Position numbers and translations under genes: made by a program
The notes under the pieces: generated by a model
Told to the model about the DNA's origin: nothing
The model's input: the letters and a program-made list of their open reading frames with translations, nothing else
The model's database searches: none
Shown here: piece by piece, positions 63,066-64,000 of the stretch
Position numbering within the stretch: position 1 is the first letter of the stretch
Layout: every line of letters starts with the position of its first letter
DNA from: Anopheles merus
Lineage: Eukaryota; Arthropoda; Insecta; Diptera; Culicidae
Assembly (NCBI RefSeq): GCF_017562075.2
Contig: NW_024427775.1
Span: 1-64,000 of the forward strand
Direction: 5' to 3'
Length of the DNA: 64,000 nt

Positions 63066-63600
63066 TGACGATTGGACGTCCATTTTCGCAGCTCGAAACT
63101 TCCTTTGCTCAGTAGAACGCTCAACTCTTTCCGCAACTGGATGGCAGCTTCGATGGATTGCGTTCCACCGATAAAATCGTCGACATAAAATTCTCTTCAG
63201 CGCGGATCCAGCAAGAGCGTAGCCACACCTTCATCCTCTGCCAATTGCAATAACGTCGTGTCGCAAGAAACGAAGAAAGAGCCAGGCCATACGTTACGAT
63301 ATTCAGCTCATATTCTTGCAAAGGGTGTTGTGGTGAGAATCTATACAAAATGCGTACAAGAGCCCGATCATCAGGGTGCAGTAACACTTGCCTATACATC
63401 TTGGCAATGTCTCCAACTAATGCTACACGGTATGTGCGAAAACGCAACAATTGATCCAGCAAATCATCTTGCACACCACTGGGCCAACGCAAAGAGATTC
63501 ATTAAGAGAGAATCCACTTGTGGTTTCCGCCGAGCCATCAAATACTACCCTATTTTGATCGTGGTACTTGTTTCTTTAACACTGGTGGTGTGTTAAATAA
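63066..63600 (-). pseudogene. BEL-4 reverse transcriptase
   Basis: FRTYRVALVGDIAKMYRQVL (catalytic Asp), LVRILYRFSPQHPLQEYELN, VTYGLALSSFLATR, and a damaged YVDDFIGGT box read at about 63190-63165 (FYVDDFIGGTQSIEAA in a shifted frame). Frameshifted near 63240 and 63500. Confidence 0.75.
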
Positions 63601-64000
63601 TACCATTCTGTAGGTTCCGGTTCCTTTACGTACTGCAGTCATGTGCCCAAGATCCAGATACTCTCTCATGAACGCGTGATACTCCTCCTCACTTTTGAAT
63701 CGCGTTCAAACTTTTCTCCAGAAGGTGAAACCGGCGCTGTGCACCTGATTTAGATTCGCCAAGCCTCAGTCCAAAGTCAGGATGACGTGGCATGCGTACA
63801 ACATATCGACCTTCTTCATTTCTCTCCGTCGTCTTCTGGTACAGCTCTTCACACCTCTTTTCTTCGGGAGAGTATCCATCTTTATTTGCATCGATTCGAT
63901 CTTCCAAAACCGCTCCATACTTTCTTCCAGCGACAACATACACACGGCTGCAGATACTTGTGACATAAGAGAATGGGGAGGAAATTGCACAGTTGCTGAG
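63601..64000 (-). pseudogene. BEL-4 protease-RT connection, cut by window end
   Basis: LEESMERFWKIESM, YSPEEKRCEELYQKTTERNE, GRYVVRMPRHPDFGLRLGES and SGAQRRFHLLEKSLN. The ERFWKIE and GRYVVRMP blocks are the standard BEL sequence before the RT. It continues beyond position 64000. Confidence 0.78.

Larger units (their letters stand above)
60561..64000 (-). mobile_element. BEL/Pao element, cut by window end (BEL-4)
   Basis: Minus strand in order from the right: protease-RT connection, RT, RNase H, integrase. Heavily frameshifted and carrying a 396-bp internal tandem duplication. A separate family from BEL-2 and BEL-3. Confidence 0.82.

Overview
The window is eukaryotic and almost entirely transposon-derived. 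The mix of elements points to a mosquito, most likely Anopheles: BEL/Pao and Ty3/gypsy LTR elements of the insect lineages mag, mdg3, mdg1/412 and CsRn1, plus I, Jockey and CR1 non-LTR elements. Four copies of a roughly 200-bp tRNA-derived SINE resemble the Anopheles SINE200 family. I see no bacterial operon, CRISPR array, rRNA or ordinary tRNA gene. Species and family names rest on remembered family features, not on a search.

Layout. 1-4172: decayed Jockey RT, SINE, BEL gag (BEL-1), a short hAT-like repeat, SINE. 4173-11114: mdg3-type gypsy (Gypsy-A, minus strand) with 192-bp LTRs and a CATT target duplication. Its integrase is split by a 2.0-kb BEL derivative (5231-7256, CAACT duplication) that carries a long inverted repeat over a PHD-finger gag. 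About 11.29-33.49 kb: one mag-type gypsy (Gypsy-B, plus strand) blown apart by nested insertions. These are a hAT-like repeat, a full-length I element (13004-23617), a SINE, and a complete mdg1/412-like element (24769-32180, 0.72-kb LTRs, ATAT duplication). The I element itself contains a solo LTR, a CR1 fragment and a full-length Jockey element. 33.5-37.8 kb: debris and a CsRn1-type gypsy (Gypsy-C). 37828-49151: a BEL tandem dimer (LTR-internal-LTR-internal-LTR) whose middle LTR is a left/right recombinant. 49.5-52.6 kb: another BEL (BEL-3). 52.6-55.5 kb: a nearly whole CR1.

The one convincing host-gene piece is at 55895-56095 on the plus strand. It is a homeobox terminal exon that starts at homeodomain residue 45, the classic 44/45 splice position, and carries the W-R-H ending of the HLX/H2.0 class. 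It has an acceptor site upstream and a poly(A) signal 200 bp downstream. No other exon of that gene is visible, so either its last intron is very large and TE-filled or the exon is an orphan. 56.6-60.4 kb: CR1 fragments, one nested in another, and a hAT-like repeat. 60.4-64.0 kb: a further BEL (BEL-4), cut by the window end, with a 396-bp internal tandem duplication.

Most element genes are broken by frameshifts or stops. The structure suits pericentromeric or otherwise repeat-rich chromatin around, or inside, a developmental gene.
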